A stretch of 64,000 nucleotides of DNA from JACNJF01 sp050288105 (GTDB lineage: Bacteria > Pseudomonadota > Gammaproteobacteria > GCA-001735895): assembly GCA_050288105.1 (NCBI GenBank), contig JBNKDE010000019.1, positions 1-64,000 of the forward strand. The letters run 5' to 3'. The position numbers and the translations under genes are program-made. Positions within the stretch are counted from its first letter, which is position 1. Each line of letters begins with the position of its first letter. Under the pieces are notes generated by a model. It did not search any database. It worked only from the letters and a program-made list of their open reading frames with translations, and was not told the DNA's origin. Positions 10,401-19,240 of the stretch are shown in pieces.

Positions 10401-10627
10401 ACAATATCCTGAACGGTGTCCAGTGATTCCTCAGTTACATGACAGATACCCTGCTCAACATCCAGAGCCGTAGCACCGGGATATGCCAGACGCACCTCCA
10501 CTTCGGTTGCCGGAGTCACTGGAAAAGTATCGCGCTGTAATTTCGGCAATGCAGTCAGACCAAGCACAATGATGATCAACATCAACAGATTGGAGGCTGT
10601 TGGATGCGTAACAAAATAACGAATCAT
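7490..10627 (-). CDS. RND efflux pump inner-membrane transporter (AcrB/HAE1-like)
   Basis: 1045 residues, the usual length for the family. There is an N-terminal helix (LLMLIIIVLGL), a large periplasmic porter domain, then TM4 with the paired proton-relay aspartates in GLLMDDAIII, a second porter domain, and a C-terminal helix bundle (LIIDIAIGILGVFVILSF, GMATLAGIVVNDNILLV). It would export drugs, detergents or metabolites with proton-motive force. Its ATG overlaps the stop of the upstream adaptor gene (ATGA at 10624-10627). No outer-membrane TolC-type gene follows, so the pump probably uses one encoded elsewhere. Confidence 0.95.
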   Translation of the reverse strand: MIRYFVTHPTASNLLMLIIIVLGLTALPKLQRDTFPVTPATEVEVRLAYPGATALDVEQGICHVTEESLDTVQDIVEVRCDARENIAIVTAKMLETADLGTFYEDVKSAVDSITTFPEKVEPPSTVLLERTANIASIAISAEPGLQLSAESLQQYAERVKSRISRDPRIAQVRLSGFSDREILIRINQADLQKYALTVNDVNQAIRSQSIDSPAGTLEDRDGSIIVRYNEQRKTLDEFSKLIVYSSDEGGMVSLGDIASIDYHYEKPEEKILFNGQRAALLEIIKTTQQDSLRVMDAVQENLQRELTLAPKGIRLEISQDVTTNIKDRLRILLENGVAGLILVFITMWAFFSFRYSFWVTMGLPVSFLGAVFAMNLFGYSINMITMVALLVAIGLLMDDAIIISENIATQIKQGKNITQASIEGVQQVLPGVVSSFLTTIMIVGPLFFLSGKMGAVLRYMPAVLVITLAVSLIEAFLILPAHLHHSLTHSHKNNRSRFQLWFNEKFESVRDRIFAPLVSLSVKRPYISLGVMLFILLLSFATIPAGWLKFRAFPQLESDVIQARILLPQGSSLERTEEVVAKVEAGLKALNENYSPKQKQGMDLVRNVTVLYNNNVDSNENGTHIATVSADLIRAENRNGSIDQMLLDWRELTGEVGDVINLSFTDKERGVAGKAIDIRLQGSNLEMLKKASLDLQGYLREFNGVIEVYDDIRPGKPEISIHLKKQAGVLGINSAQVSAEVRAALQGVTGLEVQASKETQAVTVRLSDQDRKGLNDLQFLQVRNKSGELVALSSVADLTMTRGLARVHRVNGQRTATIQGKLNTTLINASELMRRVKNEYMPELKQKFPGVKPSFQGQGKETADTASSLIIDIAIGILGVFVILSFQFRSYIQPLAVMLAMPMGAIGVIWGHLALGLELSIPSLVGMATLAGIVVNDNILLVTFIKERLREGVAIGEAVQFAAQDRFRAIVLTSMTTIVGLLPLLMETSTQAQLLIPIVASLAFGLAAATLFSILLVPAFFKILDDWVDLGNQVQQQNGEMDVKI

Positions 10628-12000
10628 TTTTCAGACCCTGAGGCTTTGGAATTCTCTCCTGCTTGCATCTTCTGCTTAAATTCATCAGGTATTTCACCCA
10701 TCGCATCCATAAACAGTTGTTTCATGGTTTTACTATCTTTGATCGGTTCCAGTAACATACCTTCTATGGCAGGAACCAGATCAGAGGTCACTATTTTTTG
10801 TTTTGGTTTCAGACCTTTACTGATGGCTACATAACCATCCTGATAGAAGGCAATTTTTACTGGCCGTAATTCCAGCCGCTGATCATCATTCATCACATAC
10901 ACACGCCCTTCATGCAGGGCTGATGTTGGAATGACAGTAAACTTATTTTCATTTTCGCCCTGTATTTCAACCTGCACAAACATGTTGTCAATCAGGGGTG
11001 GTTTATGTCCAGCTTCAGCCTGATCATAAGGGCGTTCAACTCGGGCTACGATACCCAGCGTCTGGGTTTGAAAATTTATACTCGCAGAAACTCGATTGAT
11101 GGTCGCATCCCAGCTGACCTGATTATCCCCATGCTGCACACTCACTACAGCCGACAAACCCTTAACTCCTGGCACCCAGTTACTACTGACAGGTGTCGAA
11201 ACATCTGCCGAGGGTTTAGAGTTACTCACCAGGGGTCTCAGCTTTCCGACGGGAAATTGCGATTCAATATCTACTGCATCGATGCCATCAGCACTGAATA
11301 ATAACTGACCACGATTAGCGTATTGGGATCGACTCACCTTAACCTCAGTGATTCTGGCATCCATCGGAGCAATAAGATGGGTTCTGGCCAGATCCTGCTG
11401 TGCCTGTTTCTGTTGAACATGCAAAACTTCCCGTTCAGCAGCATTGATTAGTAGATTACTTTGTAAGGCTTGCAGGTTAGCTTTCGCGCCTAGCAGACTG
11501 CGTTCAGTTGAATCCAGTGTTGACCTGGAGACATTGCCTTTCTCCACTAGTTTTTGTTGACGCTCAAACTCTTTTTCCAGCAGCACAACTTCCTGTTGAC
11601 GGGTTTTGATAGATAAGCGAGTCGTTTCATCCTTGATTTTAGAGGTTTCGATTTGTGCTTCAATCTGAGACAGAGCCAGTTGATAACTTGTAGGATCAAT
11701 GCTTAATAACACTTCATCCTTTGCAATAAATTCCCCATCCTTTAACTTATCCGACAGGAAAACGATCCTACCAGCCACTTCTGCAACAGCGTCCCAGGTC
11801 TGTTCCGCTTTTACATGACCATACCCAATCGCATTAATCTTTAACTTAAGCTTCGGTACTGAAATCACCTTAGCTTTAGTGGCGAACTCAGGAGTTTCGA
11901 TTTTCTGAGGAGGCATTTTGAATTTTGAGCCCAGCATGCTAATAGCAATACCAAGCACTACGAAACCCGCAACCCAGCTTAGTTTTAACCATTTATTCAT
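10624..12000 (-). CDS. RND efflux periplasmic adaptor (membrane fusion protein)
   Basis: 458 residues with an N-terminal signal/anchor helix (WVAGFVVLGIAISMLG). A lipoyl-like half domain follows (GRIVFLSDKLKDGEFIAKDEVLLSID), then a long alpha-helical hairpin (about residues 110-200, heptad-rich), the second lipoyl half, and beta-barrel and membrane-proximal domains (VIPTSALHEGRVYVM). It bridges the RND transporter to an outer-membrane channel. It is first in a two-gene operon, translationally coupled to the transporter. About 580 bp of non-coding sequence lie upstream. Confidence 0.93.
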   Translation of the reverse strand: MNKWLKLSWVAGFVVLGIAISMLGSKFKMPPQKIETPEFATKAKVISVPKLKLKINAIGYGHVKAEQTWDAVAEVAGRIVFLSDKLKDGEFIAKDEVLLSIDPTSYQLALSQIEAQIETSKIKDETTRLSIKTRQQEVVLLEKEFERQQKLVEKGNVSRSTLDSTERSLLGAKANLQALQSNLLINAAEREVLHVQQKQAQQDLARTHLIAPMDARITEVKVSRSQYANRGQLLFSADGIDAVDIESQFPVGKLRPLVSNSKPSADVSTPVSSNWVPGVKGLSAVVSVQHGDNQVSWDATINRVSASINFQTQTLGIVARVERPYDQAEAGHKPPLIDNMFVQVEIQGENENKFTVIPTSALHEGRVYVMNDDQRLELRPVKIAFYQDGYVAISKGLKPKQKIVTSDLVPAIEGMLLEPIKDSKTMKQLFMDAMGEIPDEFKQKMQAGENSKASGSEK

Positions 12001-12581
12001 AATTGCACTCCAGCATATGACGATAATCGGGGAGATAATCCTTTGCGATATTTTATATCAAATTCAGCAACCCATTCAGTTAGATAATTAATGCCCACGT
12101 CTACTAATTTTATGAGACATCTTATAAGTTGGGTCTTCAGAAAAATTAGTGGATAAAAACCTTATTAAAGAATTGAGGTAAGAAACAAATAAATTAGCGC
12201 ACCCTGAAACTGATCTGAGAAGATGAAATATGACCAAGCACTTCATACAGAACAAGAGACAGGATGCAACTCGAGCGTGTAGATCGGGTCAGACCTACGC
12301 AAGCTATTGATTGTATGTAAATTCAGAACCAAAACACGCTGTTTTAAATTCTTAAAAGGCTAGTTCTGCCATAAAAATTGTCCCTTTAAATAAACAGCGG
12401 ATAAACAGGATCAGTAAACATTAAAGAATCAATCCGCGCTTAGTTTGCTCTTACTTTTATCGTTTCCATCAATCTGCAGGGAACGGCCGCGCCTGATAGC
12501 AATTTGCCTTTTTAGAAATGCAGCAAACGGCTGCTATATGCAACAGTTATGGCTGAAACTCGGAAGCTGGCAGCAACGATC
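12001..12581. other. Non-coding stretch between the RND operon and the alcohol-oxidation island
   Basis: No convincing coding frame is present. A short plus-strand frame at 12445-12714 overlaps a real gene antisense and has no family features. The AT-rich part next to 12000 probably holds the RND operon promoter on the minus strand. A small GCAGC/GCTGC inverted repeat occurs near 12521-12535, but no terminator or binding-site consensus could be assigned. Confidence 0.4.
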
Positions 12582-13154
12582 TTACTGCGCCTTTATGAAT
12601 AATCCCGGCAGCCACAACTGTTGCGTATCGATCTCGTGTAGGTCTTCCGGCTTGATCGGGTATGGATCATCGTCAGCGGGCGGTACTGCCAGAATATCAA
12701 GATCCACCTCATGAGCAACGCCAATATAATCATCACCCTGTTTTTGTAGTCGATAATACAGGCCATTCCAGGGATTAATACCATAGTCACTCGGTTTACG
12801 ACGGATAAAGAGAAAATCATACTCCAGTGGCGTGAGGTCATGTTGAGAGAGATGTCGTTTTAGCTTATAGGGATAGGCGAGGTGGCACATCATATCGACC
12901 TTGTCGGTAATACACTTAAACGGTCGCATGGAGAGAAAATAATCATCAAACCGATTTTCATCCATGCGGATCTGGTAGTCCCAGCCATTGCCCGTGGCAG
13001 TGAAATCGATACTGGCTATTGGTATAGATTTCACCTGCTCTGCATCCTGCAGAAAGACCTGATATTGACGCTTACCCTGTGCAACCACATCCGGGTATGA
13101 CAACATCAACAAAGTTACTATCAAGCAATAGACTAAACCCGCTCTAGCAGTCAT
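12582..13154 (-). CDS. Secreted protein of unknown function in the PQQ alcohol-oxidation island
   Basis: 190 residues with a signal peptide (VYCLIVTLLMLSYPDVVAQ, cleavage near residue 26). The mature part is soluble, rich in aromatics and acidic residues, with two cysteines (FKCITDKVDMMCHL) that could form a disulfide in the periplasm. I do not recognise the family. It lies downstream of, and on the same strand as, the alcohol dehydrogenase gene, separated by a hairpin-rich repeat. A role in the same pathway is guilt by association only. Confidence 0.6.
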   Translation of the reverse strand: MTARAGLVYCLIVTLLMLSYPDVVAQGKRQYQVFLQDAEQVKSIPIASIDFTATGNGWDYQIRMDENRFDDYFLSMRPFKCITDKVDMMCHLAYPYKLKRHLSQHDLTPLEYDFLFIRRKPSDYGINPWNGLYYRLQKQGDDYIGVAHEVDLDILAVPPADDDPYPIKPEDLHEIDTQQLWLPGLFIKAQ

Positions 13155-13233
13155 ATTTTTCTCCTTGAAAAAAATGGCCCGTCCCTGGGCTAAAGAGCAA
13201 CAAGCTTAATGAGGAGGGATTAAGCCTTAAAAA

Positions 13234-13383
13234 TTAGGGGAGCTCTGAATAATTCATCTATGAATTAACAGAGCAGGAAAAACAAAACTGTGATTGCCGT
13301 GTTCCTCACAAAATCAATGTGTGTGTAGCCATCGATTTTGGCAGCACATCCCTGTGCCACAGGAACTTCTTAGTTAATCACAG
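13234..13383 (+). repeat. Dispersed hairpin-rich repeat, copy 1 (MITE-like)
   Basis: About 140 bp starting TTAGGGGAGCTCTGAATAAT. It contains successive small inverted repeats: GCTCTG..CAGAGC around ATTCAT/ATGAAT, and CCTGT-GCC-ACAGG. It aligns with the reverse complement of 52117-52266: by eye 33 of the first 40 positions (GCTCTGAATA... onward) and about 49 of the last 60 (TGTAGCCATC... to TTAATCACAG) match, with a diverged middle. It sits just past the 3' end of the alcohol dehydrogenase gene. No coding capacity. Confidence 0.7.
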
Positions 13384-13388
13384 CTTGC

Positions 13389-15148
13389 TTATGATTTAGG
13401 CAGTTTAAATGTCCACACAGTGCCGCCCTGATTAAATTTCTTAACCGTCTTGGCAACGTCACCACCCCACAGGGGTACCGCACCACCCCAACCAGAAACG
13501 ATGGTCAGATACTGCTCACCATCCTGCTCCCAGGTAATCGGGGATCCGACGATGCCTGAGCCAGTCTGGAACTTGTATTTCATTTCACCGGTACGTGCAT
13601 CGAATGCCATCAGGTAACCTTCAGGATTTCCGGTGAACACCAGGTTGCCGGCAGTGGCCAGTACACCACCCCATAGCGGTGCAGTATTCTTATATTCCCA
13701 GACCGTCTTACCCGTTTTAGGATCGACTGCTTTTAAGGAGCCAATGTGATCATCAAAGATCGGCTTGATGGTAAAACCCGAACCCAGGTAAGCGGCACCT
13801 TTCTTATAGCTAACTGGCTCATTCCAGATATCCATACCCCATTCGTTTGAGGGTACATAAAACAGGCCAGTATCCTTGCTGTACGCCATAGGCATCCAGT
13901 TTTTACCACCAAGGAAAGAAGGTATTGAGAATACAGTCTTGCCTTCTTTCCATCACCGGGATCACCTGGGCGCAGCTCTTCATTGTAGATAGGCTTGCCA
14001 TCCGCATCCAGGCCCTTGGCCCAGTTCAGTTTTTTAACAAAAGGAAAGCCGCGAATAAATTTTCCATTTTCACGATTCAGTACATAGAAAAAGCCATTAC
14101 GATCAGCAGTACCTGCCGCCTTCACTGTTTTTCCATTGTCCTTATAGTCGAAGGAAACGACTTCGTTTACGCCATCAAAGTCCCAGCCATCGTGCGGTGT
14201 AGTCTGAAAGTGCCACACAATCTTGCCGGTATCCGGATCTATCGCTAAGCGAGAAGAACTGTACAGGTTATCCCCTGGGCGCAGATGTGAATTCCATGGC
14301 GCGGGGTTACCGGTACCAAAAAACAGCAGATCGGTATCAGGATCATAGGTACCACCTAACCAGGTTGCAGCACCACCATTTTTCCACAGATCACCCGGCC
14401 AGGTTTTTCCAGCCTGCCCACCGGTAATACCATTTTCCTTTCCATTCAGATAACCCATATGTCCTTCAACAGTAGGACGTGTCCAGATCAGCTCACCGGT
14501 TTTGGCATCACGTGCTTCTACCTTACCGACGATACCGAATTCACCACCTGACACGCCGGTAATAATCTTACCTTTAACGATTAATGGGGCCGCAGTGAAA
14601 GAATAACCTGCCTGATAGTCACCCAGCTTCTTCTTCCACTTAACCTTACCGGTTTTAGCATCCAGTGCCACCAGCTTGGCATCCAGCGTACCAAAGTAAA
14701 CCATGTCACCATAAATAGCTGCACCACGGTTAATAACATCACAGCAGGGCATAATGCCATCCGGTAGCCTGGCATCGTATTGCCATAATTCTTCACCGGT
14801 TGCTATATCGATAGCGTATAGACGTGAATAGGAAGAAGTCACATACATCACACCATCTTTAACAATAGGCTGTGACTCCTGACCGCGTTGTTTTTCTCCA
14901 CCAAAGGAAAAAGCCCATACCGGATGAATATTTTTAACCGTGCTGGTATTGATACCTTTTAATGGACTGTACCGCTGGCCTCTGGGACCGAGGCCGTATG
15001 AAACCACATCCCCCGTGGTCGCCTGATCGTTAATGATATCGGCATCGGTGATACTGGCTTGCGCCGGCATCAGCGTGCTGCCGATTAACTGGGTTGCAAT
15101 AAACGTGATGCCAATAATCTTGCCTGACATCCTGGGTAATTTTTTCAT
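13389..15148 (-). pseudogene. PQQ-dependent alcohol dehydrogenase, lanthanide-type (PedH/ExaF-like), broken by a 1-base frameshift
   Basis: Periplasmic quinoprotein that oxidises alcohols with PQQ. A signal peptide ends near MPAQA-SI, followed by the eight-bladed propeller with the vicinal disulfide PCCDVINRG. The metal site reads PHDGWDFDGVNE: the catalytic Asp is followed at +2 by a second Asp, the known mark of lanthanide-dependent XoxF/ExaF/PedH enzymes, where calcium enzymes have Ala or Ser. No fused cytochrome domain. The frame breaks at about 13942-13949, where restoring one G (AAGGCAAG to AAGGGCAAG) rejoins DGKK with GKTVFSIPSFLGGKNWMPMAY and gives a normal 586-residue enzyme. As read, the first part runs to 13733 and the second is open from 13895 to 13389. 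It may be a true inactivation or a sequencing error. Confidence 0.88.
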
Positions 15149-15350
15149 TGTTCACTCCTGATGGTTTATTTTCTTAATCACGATTCCAGATCAATGACTA
15201 CGCTGGAACGTGCTGTTTAGAAGCGCTGCGTGTAGCGACTATGCCTGTCAATTTTCGCAACAGACTGGCTATACAGGATCTCTGATTGCCTCATTGCAGT
15301 ATGAATCACATGCATATTGAAACAATCGCACCTTGGGTTAGATTTTTTAG

Positions 15351-15370
15351 TTACTTAGTAGTAGTACTGT
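15351..15370. promoter_or_regulatory. TACTACT-type motif upstream of the alcohol dehydrogenase gene
   Basis: TTACTTAGTAGTAGTACTGT, whose reverse complement contains TACTACTAAGTA. Closely related words occur in two other intergenic regions of the PQQ regulon (16891-16907 and 32883-32901). It lies about 200 bp upstream of the dehydrogenase start. It may be an operator for the LuxR-type regulator at 20795-21466; this is inference from shared sequence. Confidence 0.3.
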
Positions 15371-15391
15371 GGAGAAAAACACGAAAAAAGA

Positions 15392-16273
15392 TTACTGGTA
15401 GGTCGAAGGTTTTTCGAAGCTTAACTGATACTGTTCGAATACCTGCTGTATCTTTCCCTGCCTGACCAGAGCTGACACAATATCTTCTATCGCATAAGCC
15501 AGCTGTCGAAAATCCTGCCTGACAGCGAGTCCGATATCCCAGGCCTGCTGGCGAATGCTGATCATCCCATCGCTGGACAGGTCATACTTTTTGTCAGCAT
15601 TCCTTAACCCCCACATCAGCTGACTCCGGGTACCAACGGCTGCAGCAAGCTCGCCCTTCACCAGATCATCCAGCGCAGCAGAAATATTATTGAAGTGCCT
15701 GACCTGGGGTCGTAAGCGTCCACCCCAGATACCGGTCAGAAAAAAATCAGGCAGGGTGTCTATCTCCACCCCAATTGGCAGGTACTGAAAATTGGCCAGC
15801 GTGCGAATCTCGCCGGTTTTTTCAAGGTCGCGAGCGATCCACCAGCGTTCCCTGTGGTAGGGACCGAACATCACCACCATGTCATTTTTTAATTTGCCAT
15901 AGCCATCCATCAGGCGCGAAAATTCCGGGTCGTAGGGCACCCGCATCATCAGGTCGGCTTTCCTGCGGTTGAAGATATTACCCTTCCATACTGCGTTACG
16001 TAAATCGTCATCCAGAGTTTCATCGGCACTGAACCAGTACCAGCGAGGCTCCACGCCCAGACCTGCGGCAATCAGTTTGCCGATCTCGACATCAATACCT
16101 GCCGCTGTACCGGAGCGCTTGAATGAATACGGCTCGAAATCATTGTAAACCGCAATCTCAATATATCCGGAGTCAATGATTTCATCGTAGCTCCTGGCTT
16201 CAGCAAGCTGCGTCAGCAACAACAAAGCTGCTGCCAGTAGTAACCGCTGCAAGGTGCCGCTGCCTGTTAACAC
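15392..16273 (-). CDS. Quinoprotein dehydrogenase-associated periplasmic binding protein (MoxJ/XoxJ-like)
   Basis: 293 residues starting at GTG. A signal peptide (LLLAAALLLLTQLAEA) is followed by a family 3 solute-binding fold (YIEIAVYNDFEPYSFKRSGTAAGIDVEIGKLIAAGLG...). Proteins of this kind beside PQQ dehydrogenases are the XoxJ/MoxJ group, thought to help activate or assemble the enzyme rather than transport a solute. The ligand-binding arginine/aspartate pattern of amino-acid binders is not obvious. It lies 15 bp after pedF and upstream of the dehydrogenase, on the same strand. Confidence 0.85.
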   Translation of the reverse strand: MLTGSGTLQRLLLAAALLLLTQLAEARSYDEIIDSGYIEIAVYNDFEPYSFKRSGTAAGIDVEIGKLIAAGLGVEPRWYWFSADETLDDDLRNAVWKGNIFNRRKADLMMRVPYDPEFSRLMDGYGKLKNDMVVMFGPYHRERWWIARDLEKTGEIRTLANFQYLPIGVEIDTLPDFFLTGIWGGRLRPQVRHFNNISAALDDLVKGELAAAVGTRSQLMWGLRNADKKYDLSSDGMISIRQQAWDIGLAVRQDFRQLAYAIEDIVSALVRQGKIQQVFEQYQLSFEKPSTYQ

Positions 16274-16288
16274 AAAACCTCAGCGCTC

Positions 16289-16732
16289 CTATTCTTCAAA
16301 TTTGCGCGTATCGATATAGCTGCGAATCGCCCACATCGCTTCCTGACTCAGGATCCCTTCGAATGGCGGCATATATACACGACCATCAATGACCGCACCA
16401 CCGCGGATACGAGTTAAAAACCATTCATCCGATTCCTGCAACGAACTGAATTCTGTGTCATCGTTCAGCTTGCGTAAATCCGGGGTTATCCCTCCTGATA
16501 TAGCTTCCAGGCCATGGCAGCGCGCACAGTTCTGATTATACGCAGAGGAACCTACTCTGATAGCTTCCGCATCGCCGCGATAAGGATTTTCGTCTCGCCA
16601 TTCAAGGCCTAAAGGGGGCAGTGTTTCTACATTAACAGCCTGAGGTGTTACGTTACCATGTGCCATAGTCGCAGTACTGTGTAGAAATAGAAAAAGAAAT
16701 GCAGATACCGTTGCCAGTTTAATCAAATTCAT
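16289..16732 (-). CDS. pedF: Cytochrome c-550 PedF, electron acceptor of the alcohol dehydrogenase
   Basis: 147 residues with a signal peptide (FLFLFLHSTATMAHG). One haem c site CARCHG lies at about residue 65 and a later methionine in RVYMPPFEG is a candidate sixth ligand. Length, the NQNCARCHGLEAISGG pattern and the position next to an XoxJ-like gene and a PQQ dehydrogenase match the PedF/ExaB-like cytochromes that accept electrons from PQQH2 in the periplasm. First gene of the minus-strand run pedF, xoxJ-like, dehydrogenase. Confidence 0.85.
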   Translation of the reverse strand: MNLIKLATVSAFLFLFLHSTATMAHGNVTPQAVNVETLPPLGLEWRDENPYRGDAEAIRVGSSAYNQNCARCHGLEAISGGITPDLRKLNDDTEFSSLQESDEWFLTRIRGGAVIDGRVYMPPFEGILSQEAMWAIRSYIDTRKFEE

Positions 16733-17060
16733 AATAATCTCGATGTTTAGTCATTTGAAACTGCAACAATTTTCCCCTGCTGGGGATTTATTACAATTCT
16801 GCTTTGGTCGCTGCCTGCCCACTTTTAGTCTTAATCATTTGGTCTAATACACATCGCTCTGGCGCATAAAAATGCTACTAAAGTCGTAGTTTTTCTACTA
16901 CTCAGGTATTAATCGCTTCATGCTTAAAGGGCATTGTTATGTATCTGTGCAGGCTTATGATGGGTTACTGAAAATATAACTCTTCATTTTCAACGCCCTG
17001 TTAAGCCTTAGATACCTGTTGCAGAGCTTATTTACAATTTAATACGACTGGATAATAAAT
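16733..17060. promoter_or_regulatory. Divergent promoter region between pedF and the PedA-type operon
   Basis: 328 bp with no gene, feeding pedF on the minus strand and the ABC operon on the plus strand. The word CTACTAAAGTCGTAGT followed by TTTTCTACTACTCAGGTATT (16875-16910) repeats the TACTACT theme seen upstream of the dehydrogenase and between pqqA and the NosR-like gene. Core promoter boxes could not be assigned with confidence. Confidence 0.4.
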
Positions 17061-18278
17061 TTGCAAACCCGGAATCACTTCAGCTTTCATCCTGATACCC
17101 TGTGCAAGCGGCTGCTCCTGTACTGCCTGCTTTGCTTCAGCACCCAGGTAAACGCGATCGACATTCCAGTTCTTTACCTTAAACAGATAATACACAGACC
17201 ACCTGCCCTATCAAATATTCTACCATCTGCTGAAGATTCAGGATTAAAGGGGGCAGAGCTTGCAATAAATGACAATAACAGCGCGGGTAAATTTCTAAAC
17301 CAGAATTACCAGCTAAGTTATTACGAGTCTGAACATTCAGATCAGCTAATACAAAGGGCTCAGCAATGGCTGCATTCAGCAAATCATTTTATTGTTAGCA
17401 ACATGCCGGCTAACACCCTGCTTGAACTGGTCAACGACAGCACAATTAATGGCAATGCAGTAATCTTTAACAGCACGGCAAGCGATAACAGCCTGCGCCA
17501 GAGCCTGTGCCATACCGGCCTGCTGCATACCGTGCCCAGTCGCGCCATGCTCAGTGACGCTTTAATGCAGTTCCTGGTAAAGAAACGGTGGCGCAAATGG
17601 TTATTGATTAAAGGATCCAGAGCAGAGGATGAATTATTTGCCAGCTCACTGAAACACTCATCCAAACGCTTTGGCGCAAAACTGGTAGAGGAAAAGACCT
17701 GGACCTTTGATACTGATCTCAGGCGCAGCGCTGCGCGTGAAATACCATTATTCACTCAGGCCGATGACTATGATGTGATAATCACCGCCGACGAATCCGG
17801 TGATTTTGGAGAATACATACCCTATAACAGCTGGTTACCGAGACCAGTCGCAGGCACGCAGGGTCTGAGCGCAGTCGCCTGGCATCGTGTGGTTGAACAA
17901 TGGGGCGCTGCGCAGTTACAGAGCCGTTTCGAAAAACTCGCTGGACGCTGGATGGACAGCAACGATTACGCCAGCTGGCTGGCTATCCGCAGTATCGCTG
18001 AAGCGGTCACACGCACATCGGAGACAGACTACAAAACGGTTTATCAATACCTGCTCAGCGAGCAATTTCAACTGGGTGGTTTTAAGGGCAGGAAGCTGAA
18101 CTTCAGAAACTGGAATGGCCAGATGCGCCAACCCATTCCGCTGATACATCCGCGCGCACTGGTAGCCACTGCGCCTATGGAAGGATTCCTGCACCCGCGC
18201 ACAGAACTGGACAGCCTGGGCTTTGATGAACCCGAAGCCAGCTGTGATTTCAAAACAGAACTTGGGACATCATCTTGA
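17061..18278 (+). CDS. Periplasmic binding protein of the PQQ-alcohol-dehydrogenase-associated ABC system (PedA-like)
   Basis: 405 residues from a TTG start; no ATG lies before the signal peptide (LLLYCLLCFSTQVNA). The fold looks like a branched-chain amino-acid-type binding protein (IHRPPALSNILPSAEDSGLKGAELAINDNN), matching the family known only from PQQ-dependent alcohol dehydrogenase loci. It heads a tight four-gene operon with a YVTN propeller, an ATPase and an ABC-2 permease. In Pseudomonas putida the equivalent PedA1A2BC system is needed for lanthanide-dependent growth, and Lut proteins do this in Methylobacterium. Lanthanide uptake is therefore the preferred inference. Confidence 0.82.
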   Translation: MQTRNHFSFHPDTLCKRLLLYCLLCFSTQVNAIDIPVLYLKQIIHRPPALSNILPSAEDSGLKGAELAINDNNSAGKFLNQNYQLSYYESEHSDQLIQRAQQWLHSANHFIVSNMPANTLLELVNDSTINGNAVIFNSTASDNSLRQSLCHTGLLHTVPSRAMLSDALMQFLVKKRWRKWLLIKGSRAEDELFASSLKHSSKRFGAKLVEEKTWTFDTDLRRSAAREIPLFTQADDYDVIITADESGDFGEYIPYNSWLPRPVAGTQGLSAVAWHRVVEQWGAAQLQSRFEKLAGRWMDSNDYASWLAIRSIAEAVTRTSETDYKTVYQYLLSEQFQLGGFKGRKLNFRNWNGQMRQPIPLIHPRALVATAPMEGFLHPRTELDSLGFDEPEASCDFKTELGTSS

Positions 18279-19240
18279 AAACTAGACTCATATTCCCCCT
18301 GCTTTTTTTATATTTTTCATCCAGCTGGGTGTCGGCCGCTACCCTCTATGTATCCAATGAAAAAGATGACAGCCTGTCTCTGATTAACCTGGACACGCTA
18401 GAGCTAAGCGATACCATCGCGGTGGGGCAAAGACCACGCGGCATCACCTTTAGCAAGGACTTCAGCCGCCTTTACATTTGCGCGAGCGACTCTGATACGG
18501 TTCAGGTGCTGGATGTCGCCAGCAATAAAATCGCCTACAACCTGCCGTCAGGGGAAGACCCGGAACAGTTCGCGCTGCACCCCAATGACAGGGATCTGTA
18601 CATTTCCAATGAAAACGATGCCGTAGTCACTGTGGTTGATACGGAAAAGCGAACCGTAATTGCACAGATCGATGTCGGTGTAGAACCAGAAGGCATGGCA
18701 GTCAGCCCGGATGGACAGTGGGTTATTAACACCTCAGAAACTACTAATATGCTGCACTGGATAGATACCACAACACGCCAGCTGGTGGACAATACGCTGG
18801 TTGACCAGCGCCCGCGCCATGTGGCGTTTAACAGCGATGGCAGCATGTTATGGGCAACTTCGGAAATCGGGGGCACAGTCACTGTGGTGGATGCAAAAAG
18901 CCGTAGCGTCGTCAAAAAAATCAGTTTCAATATCCCCGGCGTAACCCCTGACAGAATTCAGCCAGTCGGCATACAGCTCACCTCCGATGGTAAAACTGCC
19001 TTTATCTCACTCGGACCCGCCAACCATGTCGCAGTAATCGATACCCGTAGTTACGAGATCAAGAAGTACCTGCTGGTTGGCAGGCGCGTCTGGCACATGG
19101 TACTCAGCCCGGATGAGAAGTTCCTGTATACCGCGAACGGGGTTAGTGGCGATATCTCGGTGGTTGATGTAGCGGCATTAAAGGTGGTCCGATCAATCAA
19201 GGTAGGACGTTTTCCCTGGGGGCTGGCGATTCGGCCATGA
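18275..19240 (+). CDS. YVTN-type beta-propeller protein of the PQQ-associated ABC operon
   Basis: 321 residues. A signal peptide (LIFPLLFLYFSSSWVSA) is followed by about seven propeller blades with repeated motifs such as SNEKDDSLSLINLDTLEL, GQRPRGITFSKD, GVEPEGMAVSPDGQ and GRFPWGLAI. Start is TTG overlapping the previous stop (TTGA). PQQ-catabolism-associated propeller proteins of this kind accompany the ABC genes in ped/exa and lut clusters and act in the periplasm; their biochemical role is not settled. Metal or cofactor handling is inferred from context. Confidence 0.85.
   Translation: MKTRLIFPLLFLYFSSSWVSAATLYVSNEKDDSLSLINLDTLELSDTIAVGQRPRGITFSKDFSRLYICASDSDTVQVLDVASNKIAYNLPSGEDPEQFALHPNDRDLYISNENDAVVTVVDTEKRTVIAQIDVGVEPEGMAVSPDGQWVINTSETTNMLHWIDTTTRQLVDNTLVDQRPRHVAFNSDGSMLWATSEIGGTVTVVDAKSRSVVKKISFNIPGVTPDRIQPVGIQLTSDGKTAFISLGPANHVAVIDTRSYEIKKYLLVGRRVWHMVLSPDEKFLYTANGVSGDISVVDVAALKVVRSIKVGRFPWGLAIRP

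Noticed and set aside
7490..12000. RND pump as a heavy-metal CusBA system
   Set aside because: The methionine triad and Cus-specific motifs were not seen; the pattern fits drug/metabolite pumps better.
12445..12714. 89-residue plus-strand frame
   Set aside because: Overlaps antisense the well-supported secreted protein gene and has low-complexity composition.
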